Part shown: piece by piece, positions 1-9,998 of the stretch
Layout: every line of letters begins with the position of its first letter
How positions within the stretch are numbered: position 1 is the stretch's first letter
Assembly: GCA_002995645.1 (NCBI GenBank)
Contig: PUHO01000010.1
Coordinates: forward strand, 12,071-57,300
Direction of reading: 5' to 3'
From: SAR324 cluster bacterium
GTDB taxonomy: Bacteria > SAR324 > XYD2-FULL-50-16 > HCM1
Length of the DNA stretch: 45,230 bases
Program-made: the position numbers and the translations under genes
The notes under the pieces: generated by a model
The model's database searches: none
What the model saw: the letters and a program-made list of their open reading frames with translations, nothing else
Told to the model about the DNA's origin: nothing

Positions 1-1788
1 CAAGACGTCCTTGCTACTTTTCCTATTACAAAAAGACTGGCAAAAGCACTTTTACTTATTAAAAAAGAGCTAGACTTAACAAGATTACAACTAGAAATTT
101 CTCAAAAAATAGAAAATCGTATTTCAGAACATCAAAGAGAATTCTTTTTAAGAGAACAACTTAAAGAAATACAAAAAGAGCTTGGACTTAAGAAAGACGA
201 TAAAAGTCAAGAAGTAGAGAAGCTAGAAAAAAGAGCTCAAAAACTTACTTTTACAAAACTAGCAAAAGATCGTTTTGATGAAGAATTGCAAAAACTAAGG
301 TTGCTAGACGTACAATCACCTGATTTTAACGTTACACGTAATTACCTTGAATGGATTACCGAGCTACCTTGGGGCGTCCATACGAAAGACTCTATTTCTA
401 TTGAAGCGGCAACGAAAATCCTAGAAAAAGATCACTACGGCTTACAAGACGTTAAAACAAATATCCTTGAATTCATTGCAACAATTCAAAGACGAAAAAA
501 GACGGCAGGTGTTATTTTATGCTTTGTTGGACCTCCGGGCGTTGGGAAAACCTCTATTGGAAAATCAATTGCTAGTGCAATGAAACGTAAGTTTTACCGT
601 TTTTCTGTTGGTGGCATGCGTGATGAAGCGGAAATTAAAGGACATAGACGAACTTACATTGGCGCTATGCCGGGGAAATTACTCCAAGCATTGAAAACCG
701 TTAAAAGTGCAAATCCGGTTATTATGCTTGATGAAATTGATAAAATCGGTAATAGTTATCATGGCGATCCAGCAAGTGCTTTACTTGAAGTCCTTGATCC
801 GGAACAAAACAGCGCTTTCTTAGATCACTACCTAGACGTGCCTTTTGATTTGTCTAAAGTTATTTTTATTACAACAGCAAATCAATTAGATACGATTCCA
901 TCGGCTTTACTAGATAGAATGGAAGTAATTCGCTTGTCAGGCTATATTTTACAAGAAAAGCTGATGATCGCGAAAAAATATTTATTACCAAGACAACGTA
1001 AAGAACACGGACTTAAAGCAAATGAATTGCAAATTGCCGACACAGCGTTAAAAGCCATTATTGACGGCTATGCAAGGGAAGCCGGCGTTCGTCAACTAGA
1101 GCAACAAATTAGAAAAATTTGCCGTAAAACTGTTTTTAAACTGACACAAGAAACAGATCAAAAATCAGTGCGCATTAATTTAAACAATATTGTTGATTAC
1201 CTTAAAAGCCCGACCTTTACAGACGACGAGTTAACCGGCGTTGGTAATTTTGGCGTGGCTACCGGGCTAGCTTGGACAAGCATGGGCGGAGCGGTTTTAA
1301 TGATTGAAGCTATTCAGTCGCCTGTTGGCAAAGGGCTAGCAAAAACCGGAAACTTAGGTAAAGTTATGATGGAGTCTGCCGAATTAGCGTATAATTTCGT
1401 TATGTCCCGAGCTAAAACTTATAAATTTGATATAAAAACTATAGAGGATAATCAAATCCACCTGCACGTTCCTGCTGGCGCTACGCCAAAAGACGGACCT
1501 TCTGCGGGTATAACGATCGCAACGGCTTTAGTTTCTTTATTGTCAAAAAAATACGTTCGTAAAAATCTTGGCATGACCGGCGAATTAAGTCTTACTGGCG
1601 ACGTGTTGCCCATTGGTGGATTACAAGAAAAAGTAATTGCCGCTAAACGTGTTGGCTTGAAAGAAATTATCGCGCCTTTTGGTAATAAAAAGGATTACGA
1701 AGAGTTACCTGATTACCTTAAAGAAAATATACAATTTCATTTTGTAAAAAATTATGATCAAGTTTATAAAATTGCTTTTAAAGCCTAG
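1..1788 (+). CDS. lon: ATP-dependent protease Lon, 5'-truncated by window edge
   Basis: ATP-dependent serine protease that degrades misfolded and regulatory cytosolic proteins. The frame is open from base 1, so the gene starts outside the window; 595 codons are present. Seen: a coiled-coil N-domain end (HQREFFLREQLKEIQKELG), Walker A GPPGVGKT (bases 529-552), Walker B LDEIDK, and a C-terminal protease domain with the catalytic Ser in DGPSAGI (codon 1501-1503) and catalytic Lys in GGLQEKVIAAKR (codon 1630-1632). All catalytic residues are intact. A TTG at 286 could be mistaken for a start, but Lon homology continues upstream of it. The 3' end overlaps the next gene by 35 nt. Confidence 0.97.
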   Translation, partial: QDVLATFPITKRLAKALLLIKKELDLTRLQLEISQKIENRISEHQREFFLREQLKEIQKELGLKKDDKSQEVEKLEKRAQKLTFTKLAKDRFDEELQKLRLLDVQSPDFNVTRNYLEWITELPWGVHTKDSISIEAATKILEKDHYGLQDVKTNILEFIATIQRRKKTAGVILCFVGPPGVGKTSIGKSIASAMKRKFYRFSVGGMRDEAEIKGHRRTYIGAMPGKLLQALKTVKSANPVIMLDEIDKIGNSYHGDPASALLEVLDPEQNSAFLDHYLDVPFDLSKVIFITTANQLDTIPSALLDRMEVIRLSGYILQEKLMIAKKYLLPRQRKEHGLKANELQIADTALKAIIDGYAREAGVRQLEQQIRKICRKTVFKLTQETDQKSVRINLNNIVDYLKSPTFTDDELTGVGNFGVATGLAWTSMGGAVLMIEAIQSPVGKGLAKTGNLGKVMMESAELAYNFVMSRAKTYKFDIKTIEDNQIHLHVPAGATPKDGPSAGITIATALVSLLSKKYVRKNLGMTGELSLTGDVLPIGGLQEKVIAAKRVGLKEIIAPFGNKKDYEELPDYLKENIQFHFVKNYDQVYKIAFKA

Positions 1789-2560
1789 TTTATTACTTTG
1801 TATTGCACTATATTTTGCATTCACTGCCACTTGTTTTGCTTTTGACCATACCTATACGGCGTATGACAAACTATTGCAACAAGCGGTTGTAATGCAACAT
1901 GACGGCTCTAGTATAAATTACGCTTTATTACAACAAAAAAAGTTTACTTCAAAAATAAATCTTTTAGTTGATACTATACAAGCTGTTAAACGTAGTGAAT
2001 TTAACACATGGACTCAAGAGCAACAACTTGCTTTTTTAATGAATGCCTATAATTTGCTGACAATTAAACTTATTCTTACAAAATACCCGTCTATTAAATC
2101 TATTAAAGATATAGGGAGTTTATTTTCTTCACCTTGGAAAAAACGATTTTTTCTTTTATTCAATAAAAAGCAAAACCTTGATTATATTGAACATACTTTA
2201 ATACGCAAACGCTACCAAGAACCGCGTATTCATTTTGCGCTTGTTTGCGCTTCTATTTCTTGTCCCGGTTTATGGAATCATGCTTTTAAAGCCGCCACAC
2301 TAGACAAAGATTTAACGACAAGAACAAAAGCTTTTTTACGTAATACAAGTAAAAATCGTATTCTTACAAGCAAGAAAACCTTAAAAATATCGCGTATTTT
2401 CAAGTGGTATGCTGGGGATTTTACAAAGAAGTACAAAACAGTACAAACGTTTATTAGTTTATATATTACAGACGATCCACAAGTTCAAAAAGCAATTGTA
2501 AATTATAAATTAGATTATTTTGACTATAATTGGGGCTTAAACACCTTGTCCCGTTCCTAA
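1754..2560 (+). CDS. Exported DUF547 protein
   Basis: Member of the DUF547 family, whose function is unknown; 268 aa. The N-terminus has lysines followed by a hydrophobic stretch ending near FTATCFAFD, so it is probably secreted to the periplasm. Family hallmarks seen are AFLMNAYNLLTIKLIL and CASISCPGLWNHAF. The ATG at 1754 lies inside the end of lon (35-nt overlap) and is chosen because it supplies the complete signal peptide. The stop overlaps the next ATG as TAATG, suggesting coupled translation with recO. No Shine-Dalgarno sequence is obvious. Confidence 0.85.
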   Translation: MIKFIKLLLKPSLLLCIALYFAFTATCFAFDHTYTAYDKLLQQAVVMQHDGSSINYALLQQKKFTSKINLLVDTIQAVKRSEFNTWTQEQQLAFLMNAYNLLTIKLILTKYPSIKSIKDIGSLFSSPWKKRFFLLFNKKQNLDYIEHTLIRKRYQEPRIHFALVCASISCPGLWNHAFKAATLDKDLTTRTKAFLRNTSKNRILTSKKTLKISRIFKWYAGDFTKKYKTVQTFISLYITDDPQVQKAIVNYKLDYFDYNWGLNTLSRS

Positions 2561-3321
2561 TGTCGCAACAAAAAGAAATTTTACTAGTTTTACGTATTGC
2601 CTCGTTAAGAGAAACTGATTTACTTGTTTATTTTTTATCCCCTCATATTGGTTTAATTACGTCTTCCATTCGTCGCGGAAGACAAACAACAACACAATCT
2701 TCTTTCCCGTTCCAAGCCGGCGATTTTGTAGAAGTGGTTTATACGATTCCACAAAACAAAGATTTTGCTTCGATTCACTCTGTTTCACCGCATATATGGC
2801 GGTCTCGTCATAATATTTCTTATGAATCTTTAATCTTTGAAAGTTACATTCTAGAACTGCTTTACTTATCAATTAAACCAAATCAAGAAAATAATAACCT
2901 CTTTCAATTTTTACTAAATCAAGAAAATAGGCAATATGAAAAACAACTCTATTTATGGTTATTTTTATGGCATTTACTAGATCAACATGGGATTCGCTTT
3001 GACTACACACAGTGCGCTCAATGTCACGCTCCTTCTTATATGGTTAACGACGATTTGTCTTTACGTTTTCGTAAAGTTACCTATCACCTAGATCAATTTC
3101 ACGGCGTTTTATATTGTTCCCTTTGCCAAAACACAACAAATTTAATTTCACCGGCAGCTATTAAATTATTTTATCTTAGCGAACAATCTAATAATTGGAA
3201 TGCATTACGTAAAGTTCCCTTAAATTTCCTATTGCAAAATATAGATTCTTTATGCAAATATATACATACTATTTTAGAATTAAGTCCTAAGTCTTTCGCT
3301 TCTTTGCTAAAATACAAATAA
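2560..3321 (+). CDS. recO: DNA repair protein RecO
   Basis: RecO works with RecF/RecR to load RecA on SSB-coated single-stranded DNA. Protein of 253 aa, usual length. Seen: an N-terminal OB-fold region beginning MSQQKEILLVLRIASLRETD with the basic GLITSSIRRGRQ stretch, a helical middle, and a zinc-finger-like pair CAQC (about residue 148) and CSLC (about residue 185). The frame is open further upstream to a TTG at 2530, but the ATG at 2560, overlapping the preceding stop as TAATG, fits the family start much better. Confidence 0.9.
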   Translation: MSQQKEILLVLRIASLRETDLLVYFLSPHIGLITSSIRRGRQTTTQSSFPFQAGDFVEVVYTIPQNKDFASIHSVSPHIWRSRHNISYESLIFESYILELLYLSIKPNQENNNLFQFLLNQENRQYEKQLYLWLFLWHLLDQHGIRFDYTQCAQCHAPSYMVNDDLSLRFRKVTYHLDQFHGVLYCSLCQNTTNLISPAAIKLFYLSEQSNNWNALRKVPLNFLLQNIDSLCKYIHTILELSPKSFASLLKYK

Positions 3322-3362
3322 TTATATTGGCTTACCTTTAATTTATACTTTTATACCCTATA

Positions 3363-5141
3363 ATGAAAAAAACTTTCGCTTTTCTAGCGCCCTACGTCTG
3401 GCGTTATAAACTTCTCTATTTCATCGGCGCGTTGGCTATTATAGCTACCAACTTATGCTACGTTTTCGTTCCTAAGTATATAAAAAAAATCATTGATATT
3501 TTTAATAGCCACGCCACGTTAGCGCAAGAAGTAACAATATATCAATATGCCGGTATGATTATTATTCTCGGTATTGGTATTTTAATTTGCCGCACTGTCT
3601 CAAGAATTTGTTTCTTTAATCCCGGGCGTTTTATTGAGTTTAATATTAAAAATGATACTTTAGAGCATCTTACGTATATGCAAAAAGATTTCTTTGAAAC
3701 CCATGCTTCAGGAATGATTCTTTCAAGAATACAAAACGATATTAACGCCGTACGTTTGCTTACCGGTTTTGGCATGATGCAACTAATAAATATTATTGTT
3801 GTTTTAGCTGTTATTCCCTATCAAATGGTAGCGATTTCCTTGCCTTTAACTTTATATAGCTTGCTGCCTATTGGTCTTGTTTTTATGACTGTTCGCATTG
3901 TGGCAAAACGACTAGCTAAATTGATTCGCACAAGAATGCAAACAATGCGTCTTTTTTCTAATTTCATTTTATCCTCTTTATCCGGTATTGATATTGTAAA
4001 AAATTATATGATAACTCCATGGTGTCACGCTAAGTTTAATAAGATTAATCAAACCGTTGCTGATTTAAGTATCCGCAGCGCTTTTTTACGCGCCTTTTTC
4101 ATGACTTTAGTAGGTAACCTTGAAAACTTAATTTTATTAGTTGCCTTATCCATTGGTAGTGTATATATCATGCATAATCAACTTTCTATTGGCGATTTAA
4201 TTGCTTTCATTAGCTACGCCGGATTTATTACCATGCCCATTATGGGGACAAGTTGGCTTATCGTTGTTCTTGCAAGGGGCATTGAAGGTTCTAATTCACT
4301 AGAAGAAATGAGAGTGCAAAATATTCCCCCTGTTGCCGTACGCGATCAAGAACCGGCGCCTTTAGGTGAGTTTAAAGAACTTCGTGTGCAAAATCTTTCT
4401 TTTGCTTATCGCGATAACCTGGTGCTAGACAATGTTTCTTTTACTATCAAAAAAGGCGAGTCTGTCGGTTTATTTGGGCAACTTGGATCAGGCAAAACAA
4501 CATTAGTAAACTTGTTAAATCATTATTTATCTATCCAACCGAATACTATCTTTATTAACAACGTAGACATTGCTACTATTCCGCTTGAACAACTCCGTTC
4601 GTATATCCGCACAGCAAGTCAAGAAACTTTCTTATTTGATAACACGGTAAAAGAAAATATTTTATTAGGTTTAACAAAAGAAGAAAGAGAAAAAGTAGAC
4701 CTTAAAGAAATACTGCGTATGAGTGCTATGGATAAAGAAATATTACGTTTTCCACAACATGAAGAAACATTGGTAGGCGAAAAAGGATTAATGCTCTCTG
4801 GTGGACAGAAACAACGTTTAAGCCTAGCACGCGCTTTCATTCGTCCTTGTTCTTTATTAATCCTAGACAACATACTTTCTGCAGTAGACACAAATACAGA
4901 ACATTTTTTACTACATGAAATTAAACAAAAAACAACTTCAGAAAGTCAGTTATTAATTTCTCATCGCGTGCAAGCAATGGAAGATGCAGATAAAATCATT
5001 GTACTAGATCAAGGAAGAATCGTAGATCAAGGAACCTTCCAAGAATTATACGCTCGTCCCGGTCTTTTTAGAGATACTTGTAAAATACAACTAGACAAAA
5101 CGGACTTACCACCAATACAACCATCGCTTAGCACTACGTAA
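3363..5141 (+). CDS. ABC exporter half-transporter with degenerate ATPase site (subunit 1)
   Basis: Type-IV ABC exporter half (592 aa) with a six-helix membrane domain (about residues 15-320) and a C-terminal ATPase. Walker A GQLGSGKTT is at 372-380, signature LSGGQ at 478-482, and an H-loop His in LLISHRV. The Walker B reads LLILDN: the catalytic Glu is replaced by Asn at 503. The next gene has normal Walker B Glu but an altered signature (LSAGQ). This complementary pattern is typical of heterodimeric exporters such as TM287/288, BmrCD and MdlAB, with one degenerate and one active site. Substrate unknown: lipid, drug or peptide are all possible. The gap to the partner is 23 nt. Confidence 0.92.
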   Translation: MKKTFAFLAPYVWRYKLLYFIGALAIIATNLCYVFVPKYIKKIIDIFNSHATLAQEVTIYQYAGMIIILGIGILICRTVSRICFFNPGRFIEFNIKNDTLEHLTYMQKDFFETHASGMILSRIQNDINAVRLLTGFGMMQLINIIVVLAVIPYQMVAISLPLTLYSLLPIGLVFMTVRIVAKRLAKLIRTRMQTMRLFSNFILSSLSGIDIVKNYMITPWCHAKFNKINQTVADLSIRSAFLRAFFMTLVGNLENLILLVALSIGSVYIMHNQLSIGDLIAFISYAGFITMPIMGTSWLIVVLARGIEGSNSLEEMRVQNIPPVAVRDQEPAPLGEFKELRVQNLSFAYRDNLVLDNVSFTIKKGESVGLFGQLGSGKTTLVNLLNHYLSIQPNTIFINNVDIATIPLEQLRSYIRTASQETFLFDNTVKENILLGLTKEEREKVDLKEILRMSAMDKEILRFPQHEETLVGEKGLMLSGGQKQRLSLARAFIRPCSLLILDNILSAVDTNTEHFLLHEIKQKTTSESQLLISHRVQAMEDADKIIVLDQGRIVDQGTFQELYARPGLFRDTCKIQLDKTDLPPIQPSLSTT

Positions 5142-5164
5142 AATACTTAATTTACCACAATATC

Positions 5165-6991
5165 ATGGCAGAACAATCAACTAAACAACTAGGTAAAACG
5201 CAAAAAAAGAAGCCCTCTGAAACGCCGCGTTTATCAAAGAAAGAACAATATAAAAAAGATTGGAAGCTACTTAAGCTTTTATTTCGGCATTTTATACCAC
5301 ATAAAAAATTACTCATCATCAGCGCCATTTGCGCGCCTGTTGCCATTGGGGCAACTGTAGTCGCACCTTGGCTTACACAAAGGATTATTGATAACTTCAT
5401 TATGCCGCATCACTTTGACGGCATATCCGTTTGGATTGAACTACTTGGGGTAACTGTTGTTGTTTCCTATTTATTCGACGCGGTTTATACTTTTTCTTTG
5501 CAAAAAAGCGGGCAACTTGCTTTAACTGATCTACGTTTTACGCTGTTCCAACATAGTTTGAAATTAAAACGAACGTATTTTGATTACCACCCGGTAGGAG
5601 AAACGTTAAGCCGTATTACTAGCGACGTGGAAGCACTCGGCGAAAGTTTAGGAATCGGCGTTATGAGTCTCATTATTGAGTTAATTAAAAGTGTCGCTCT
5701 TGTTAGTTTTCTTTTTTATTTAAGTTGGCAACTAGCTCTTATCTTGCTTTTTGTTGTTCCCGGTTTGTACTTCCTAATTAGCCGTATGCGGACTAAACTG
5801 CGTGCCTATTACGATATTACCCGCGAAGGTTTAGCAGATGCAACAGCATACTTGCAAGAATGCTTACAAGGCATGAAAATAGTACAACTATACTTAGCAG
5901 AAAAAGAAATTATCAAAACTTTCAAAAAGAAAAACTACCGTTTCTTACATGCGCAAAACATGTCCAATCTCTATGACGCTTTAATTTATTCTTGTGTAGA
6001 AGCGATTATTTTAATCACCTTAGCACTGATTATTTTTGTTGGTACGAAAAATTTACTTAGCGGCGCTTTAACTGTGGGGATTCTTGTTGCGTTTATTAAT
6101 ACGTTAAATCGTTTATTCTCGCCAATACGTGAATTTGCACAACAAATTGCATTAATCCAAAGATCACTCTCGGCACTAGACCATATTAACCTTTTATTAC
6201 TAGAAGACGTAGACGATCAAGCAACGCAAGAACAAGCATTCCAAGGAAAAATTGAATTTGAAGAACTTGTTTTTAAAAACGTTAGTTTTGCATACGTTCC
6301 CGGACAACCTGTACTTAGAGATATTAACTTTACTATTAATAAAGGTGATAATATTGCCTTAGTAGGGGAAACCGGATCAGGCAAAACAACTATTTTACAG
6401 CTTTTAACACGTGCCTACACACAGTATGAAGGATCTATTCTTATTAACGGAGTGGAGCTTGCAACCTTGCCTAAGAGTATATTAATGCAAAATATGACTA
6501 TTATGTCGCAAGACGTTTTTCTTTTTGAAGAAGATATTGCTTTTAATATTTTACTAGGGAGAAAAGGGCTAACTCTTGATAATGCAAAGCAAGTAGCACA
6601 ATTAATTAAAGCCGATCAGTTTATTAATACCCTACCTGATGACTATCATCATGTATTACAACACAACGGCAGTAATCTTTCAGCCGGACAAGCACAATTA
6701 TTGTCTTTTTGTCGCTCTATTGTAGGAGATAATGAACTAGTCTTACTTGATGAAGCAACTAGCTCAGTAGACTCTATTACGGAAAACCTCTTACAAGAAG
6801 CAACTAATATTTTATTTCAAAAGAAAACGACAATCACTATTGCACACAGATTAAGTACTATACAAAACTGCGATAAAATTCTTGTATTAAAACACGGTAA
6901 AATTATTGAACAAGGAACGCATCAAGAATTAATTAATCAAAAAGGCTTCTATTTGTCTTTAGTACAATCATTTAGCAAAGAAGAAGTATAA
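5165..6991 (+). CDS. ABC exporter half-transporter with catalytic Walker B (subunit 2)
   Basis: Partner of the preceding half-transporter (608 aa). After a basic, Lys-rich N-terminus of about 40 residues come six predicted membrane helices and an ATPase. Walker A GETGSGKTT is at 401-409, Walker B LVLLDEATSSVD carries Glu530, and the H-loop is ITIAHRLST. The signature is LSAGQ (505-509) instead of LSGGQ. With the partner's LSGGQ it forms the one consensus ATP site; its LSAGQ faces the partner's Asn503 site. Followed 16 nt later by coaBC on the same strand, so probably co-transcribed. Confidence 0.93.
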   Translation: MAEQSTKQLGKTQKKKPSETPRLSKKEQYKKDWKLLKLLFRHFIPHKKLLIISAICAPVAIGATVVAPWLTQRIIDNFIMPHHFDGISVWIELLGVTVVVSYLFDAVYTFSLQKSGQLALTDLRFTLFQHSLKLKRTYFDYHPVGETLSRITSDVEALGESLGIGVMSLIIELIKSVALVSFLFYLSWQLALILLFVVPGLYFLISRMRTKLRAYYDITREGLADATAYLQECLQGMKIVQLYLAEKEIIKTFKKKNYRFLHAQNMSNLYDALIYSCVEAIILITLALIIFVGTKNLLSGALTVGILVAFINTLNRLFSPIREFAQQIALIQRSLSALDHINLLLLEDVDDQATQEQAFQGKIEFEELVFKNVSFAYVPGQPVLRDINFTINKGDNIALVGETGSGKTTILQLLTRAYTQYEGSILINGVELATLPKSILMQNMTIMSQDVFLFEEDIAFNILLGRKGLTLDNAKQVAQLIKADQFINTLPDDYHHVLQHNGSNLSAGQAQLLSFCRSIVGDNELVLLDEATSSVDSITENLLQEATNILFQKKTTITIAHRLSTIQNCDKILVLKHGKIIEQGTHQELINQKGFYLSLVQSFSKEEV

Positions 6992-7007
6992 TAAACTAAT
7001 TAGCATT

Positions 7008-8210
7008 ATGTTAAAAAATAAACGTTTTTTTCTTGGGATTACAAGTAGCATTGCTTGTTATAAAAGTATTGAACTCATACGTCTTTTACAAAAACAAGGC
7101 GCCGTTGTCCAAGTTGGCATGACAGTTAACGCAACTCGTTTTATTCAACCTTTACTATTGCAACGTATTACAGGACGCGACGTATACGTAGATATGTTTG
7201 ACAAGACAAAACAATCTATTGAACATATTAACGCAACAACGAACCTAGACGGCTTTATTATCGCACCGGCAACAGCTAATATACTTGCTAAAATAACGCA
7301 CGGCATTGCCGATGATTTTGTTTCTACTGCCTATTTGAGTAATACAGCACCTGTATTCCTTGCCCCGGCTATGAATACGCACATGTGGCAAAACCAAGCA
7401 ACGCAAGATAATATGCAAATCTTACGTAAACGCGGCACACAGTGTATTGGTCCGGAAAGTGGCGAATTAGCTTGTAAAGTAACCGGCATTGGTCGTATGA
7501 GCGAAGCGGCAACTATCCTGCAAGCCATACAAGACTACTATCATCAATCGCAAACATTGGCGAACAAACAAATTTTAATTACTGCCGGCGCGACTAAAGA
7601 AGCTATTGATCCCGTTCGTTTTATTTCAAACCATTCATCTGGGAAAATGGGCTTTGCATTGGCGCAAGCTTGTATTGAACAAGGTGCGAACGTTACTTTA
7701 ATCACTGGGCAAACACACTTGCAACCGCCTGTTGGTGCTAATACAATTGTAGTACAATCAGCTAACGAAATGTATACGCAAGTAATGCAATATGCCGATC
7801 AAAACGATATTATTATCAAATGTGCCGCAGTAAGTGATTATACTATTGCCAATCCGGCATCGTTTAAAGTACAAAAACAAGATTCATTTACTTTAGAGCT
7901 AACAAAAACAAAAGATATTTTGAAAGAGCTAGGGAACAGCAAAAAAGCTTCTCAATTTTTAGTTGGTTTTGCCGCGCAAACAGATGATATACTTACTTAT
8001 GCAAGAAAAAAATATACAGAAAAAAAGCTAGATATGATTATTGCTAATCAAGTAGGCAAAAAAGATACCGGTTTTTATAGTGATACAAATCAAGCGACTA
8101 TTATAACGGCTAAAGAAGAAATAGCGCTTCCTTTATTACATAAAACAGAGTTGGCTAAAGAAATTGTGCGTTTGATCGTCAAAGAATATAAGCAAAAACT
8201 AGCTTGTTAA
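7008..8210 (+). CDS. coaBC: Bifunctional phosphopantothenoylcysteine decarboxylase / phosphopantothenate-cysteine ligase
   Basis: Two consecutive steps of coenzyme A synthesis: CoaB couples cysteine to 4'-phosphopantothenate, and flavin-dependent CoaC decarboxylates the product. Protein of 400 aa, full length. The CoaC domain (about 1-185) starts GITSSIACYKS and has PAMNTHMW and the active-site Cys region GELACKVTGIGRM. The CoaB domain (about 190-400) has TAGATKEAIDPVRFISNHSS and KCAAVSDY. The stop at 8208-8210 directly abuts the repeat array; its last codons (LAC-stop) recur in the array units. In the ancestral arrangement it faced the dCMP deaminase gene with stops overlapping by 2 nt. Confidence 0.95.
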   Translation: MLKNKRFFLGITSSIACYKSIELIRLLQKQGAVVQVGMTVNATRFIQPLLLQRITGRDVYVDMFDKTKQSIEHINATTNLDGFIIAPATANILAKITHGIADDFVSTAYLSNTAPVFLAPAMNTHMWQNQATQDNMQILRKRGTQCIGPESGELACKVTGIGRMSEAATILQAIQDYYHQSQTLANKQILITAGATKEAIDPVRFISNHSSGKMGFALAQACIEQGANVTLITGQTHLQPPVGANTIVVQSANEMYTQVMQYADQNDIIIKCAAVSDYTIANPASFKVQKQDSFTLELTKTKDILKELGNSKKASQFLVGFAAQTDDILTYARKKYTEKKLDMIIANQVGKKDTGFYSDTNQATIITAKEEIALPLLHKTELAKEIVRLIVKEYKQKLAC

Positions 8211-9527
8211 ATACTAATTTGTTGCCATGTGTGAGGGTCGTGCTTTCTCATTCCCTTGCGGGGCTTATTCTATAAATACAATCTGTTTAGAAATCGGGTG
8301 AAAGTGCCGGCTTTCATTCCCTTGCCATGTGGGAGGTTCGTGCTTTCTCATTCCCTTGCGGGTATTCTTCTATAAAGATAATCTATTTAGAAATCGTGCG
8401 AGTGCGCCGGCTTTCATTTTAGAAATCGGGAGAGTGCGCCGGGTTTCATTCCCTTACGGGTAGTTACTATAAAACTAGCTTGTTAAATACTAATTTGTTG
8501 CCATGTGTGAGGTTCGTGTTTTTTTAACCATAGGTTTTTTGCATACGCTTGCGGGTATTCTTCTATCAATACAATCTATTCGCAAGAAGTCAGGTAACGA
8601 AATTCATACTAGTAAATATTATCTTGCTGATATGTTGCTATAAAAACTAGCTTGTTAAATACTAATTTGTTGCCATGTGTGGGGTTCGTGTTTTCTCATT
8701 CCCTTGAGGGTATTCTTATATAAATATAATCTGTTTGGAAGAAGTCAGGTAACGAAATTCATACTAGCAAATATTATCTTGCTGATATGTTGCTATAAAA
8801 CTAGCTTGTTAAATACTAATTTGTTGCCATGTGTGGGGGGCTCGGGCTTTCTCATTCCCTTGCAGGCATGCTTCTATAAATAGCAGATGATGATGCTCAT
8901 GGCTATCAAATGCTTTCTCATTCCCTTGCAGGCATGCTTCTATAAATACAGTCTATTCGCAAAAAGTAAGGTAACGAAATTCATACTAGCAAATATTATC
9001 TTGCTGATATATTGCTATAAAAATTACCTTGTTAAATACTAATTTGTTGCCATGTGTGGGGTTCGTGCTTTCTCATTCCCTTGCGGGCATGCTTCTATAA
9101 ATATAATCTATTCGCAAGAAGTAAGGTAACGAAATTTATACTAGCAAATATTATCTTGCTGATATGTTGCTATAAAACTAGCTTGCTAAATACTAATTTG
9201 TTGCCACGTGTGGGGTTCGTGTTTTTTTAACCATAGGTTTTTTGCATACGCTTGCGGGTATTCTTCTATAAATATAATCTATTCGCAAGAAGTAAGGTAA
9301 CGAAATTCATACTAGCAAATATTATCTTGCTGATATGTTACTATAAAAACTAGCTTGCTAAATATTAATTTGTTGCCATGTGGGGGGGTCGTATTTTTAG
9401 CCATAAGCTTTTTGCATACGCTTGCGGGGGTTATTCTATAAATATAATCTATTCGCAAGAAGTAAGGTAACGAAATTCATACAAGCAAATATTATCTTGC
9501 TGATATGTTACTATAAAAACTACCTTG
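8211..9527. repeat. Tandem array built from the tails of coaBC and the dCMP deaminase gene
   Basis: About 1.3 kb without an intact gene. The dCMP deaminase tail (reverse strand, encoding HEPHTWQQISI-stop) recurs with its stop at 8207, 8483, 8655, 8809, 9032, 9186 and 9358, and finally at 9528, where it is the tail of the living gene. Most copies are preceded by the last codons of coaBC (AAAACTAGCTTGTTAA and variants). Spacing is 154-276 bp because units vary internally: some keep the deaminase segment for YAKNLWLKK and others replace it with CTTTCTCATTCCCTTG. From the third unit on, units also share a spacer of about 55 bp (starting AGGTAACGAAATTC) found in neither gene. No transposase or CRISPR-like organisation. 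Confidence 0.88.
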
Positions 9528-9986
9528 TTAAATACTAATTTGTTGCCACGTGTGGGGTTCGTGCTTTTTTAACCATAGGTTTTTTGCATACGCTTGCGGG
9601 TATTCTTCTATAAATATAATCCGCTTACAAGAAGTATTAAGCAATAATTTAATACAACTAATACAAGGCGACGCAGTACAATAGCAAGTATCAATTGCCT
9701 CTACGTTAGCACATTGTAATAATGCATTTTGTTCGGCATGAATAGCATAACAAGCATCTAAATTAGTCCCGGATAAAGCAGTAGCAGCAGGGCACAAAGC
9801 CTCGCCCCCACCGTCAAGACAATGATCAAAACCTCTTGGCACACCGTTATACCCGGTAGCAATAATATGTCCTATATCGTTAACCAACACGGCGCCAACT
9901 TGCCTTCTATGACAAGTCCCACGTTTCGCCACTAATTGCGCTATTTGTAGAAAATAATTATCTCTTGTAATACGTTTATCTTCCAT
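9528..9986 (-). CDS. Deoxycytidylate (dCMP) deaminase family protein
   Basis: Zinc enzyme converting dCMP to dUMP for dTTP synthesis; 152 aa. The zinc and catalytic motifs are intact: HAE (His83, Glu85) and PCISC (Cys108, Cys111). An upstream His/Cys-rich stretch (CHRRQVGAVLV, then GFDHCLDGGGEALC) fits the dCMP deaminase/ComEB group. The ATG at 9986 (MEDKRITRDNYF) is chosen: the open frame extends upstream, but there it only runs through the duplicated tail of aroE. Its own tail is the right-hand unit of the array at 8211-9527, and its leader consists of aroE-derived sequence. Confidence 0.88.
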   Translation of the reverse strand: MEDKRITRDNYFLQIAQLVAKRGTCHRRQVGAVLVNDIGHIIATGYNGVPRGFDHCLDGGGEALCPAATALSGTNLDACYAIHAEQNALLQCANVEAIDTCYCTASPCISCIKLLLNTSCKRIIFIEEYPQAYAKNLWLKKHEPHTWQQISI

Positions 9987-9998
9987 AGTTTTTCCTAT

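Noticed and set aside
8677..8883. 68-codon open frame in the coaBC/deaminase array
   Set aside because: It runs across two repeat units, antisense to the decayed deaminase tails, and is not preserved in the other units.
8211..9527. CRISPR-like or transposon-like array
   Set aside because: Units are 150-280 bp, vary internally, have no unique spacers and no cas or transposase gene nearby; they derive from flanking gene ends.
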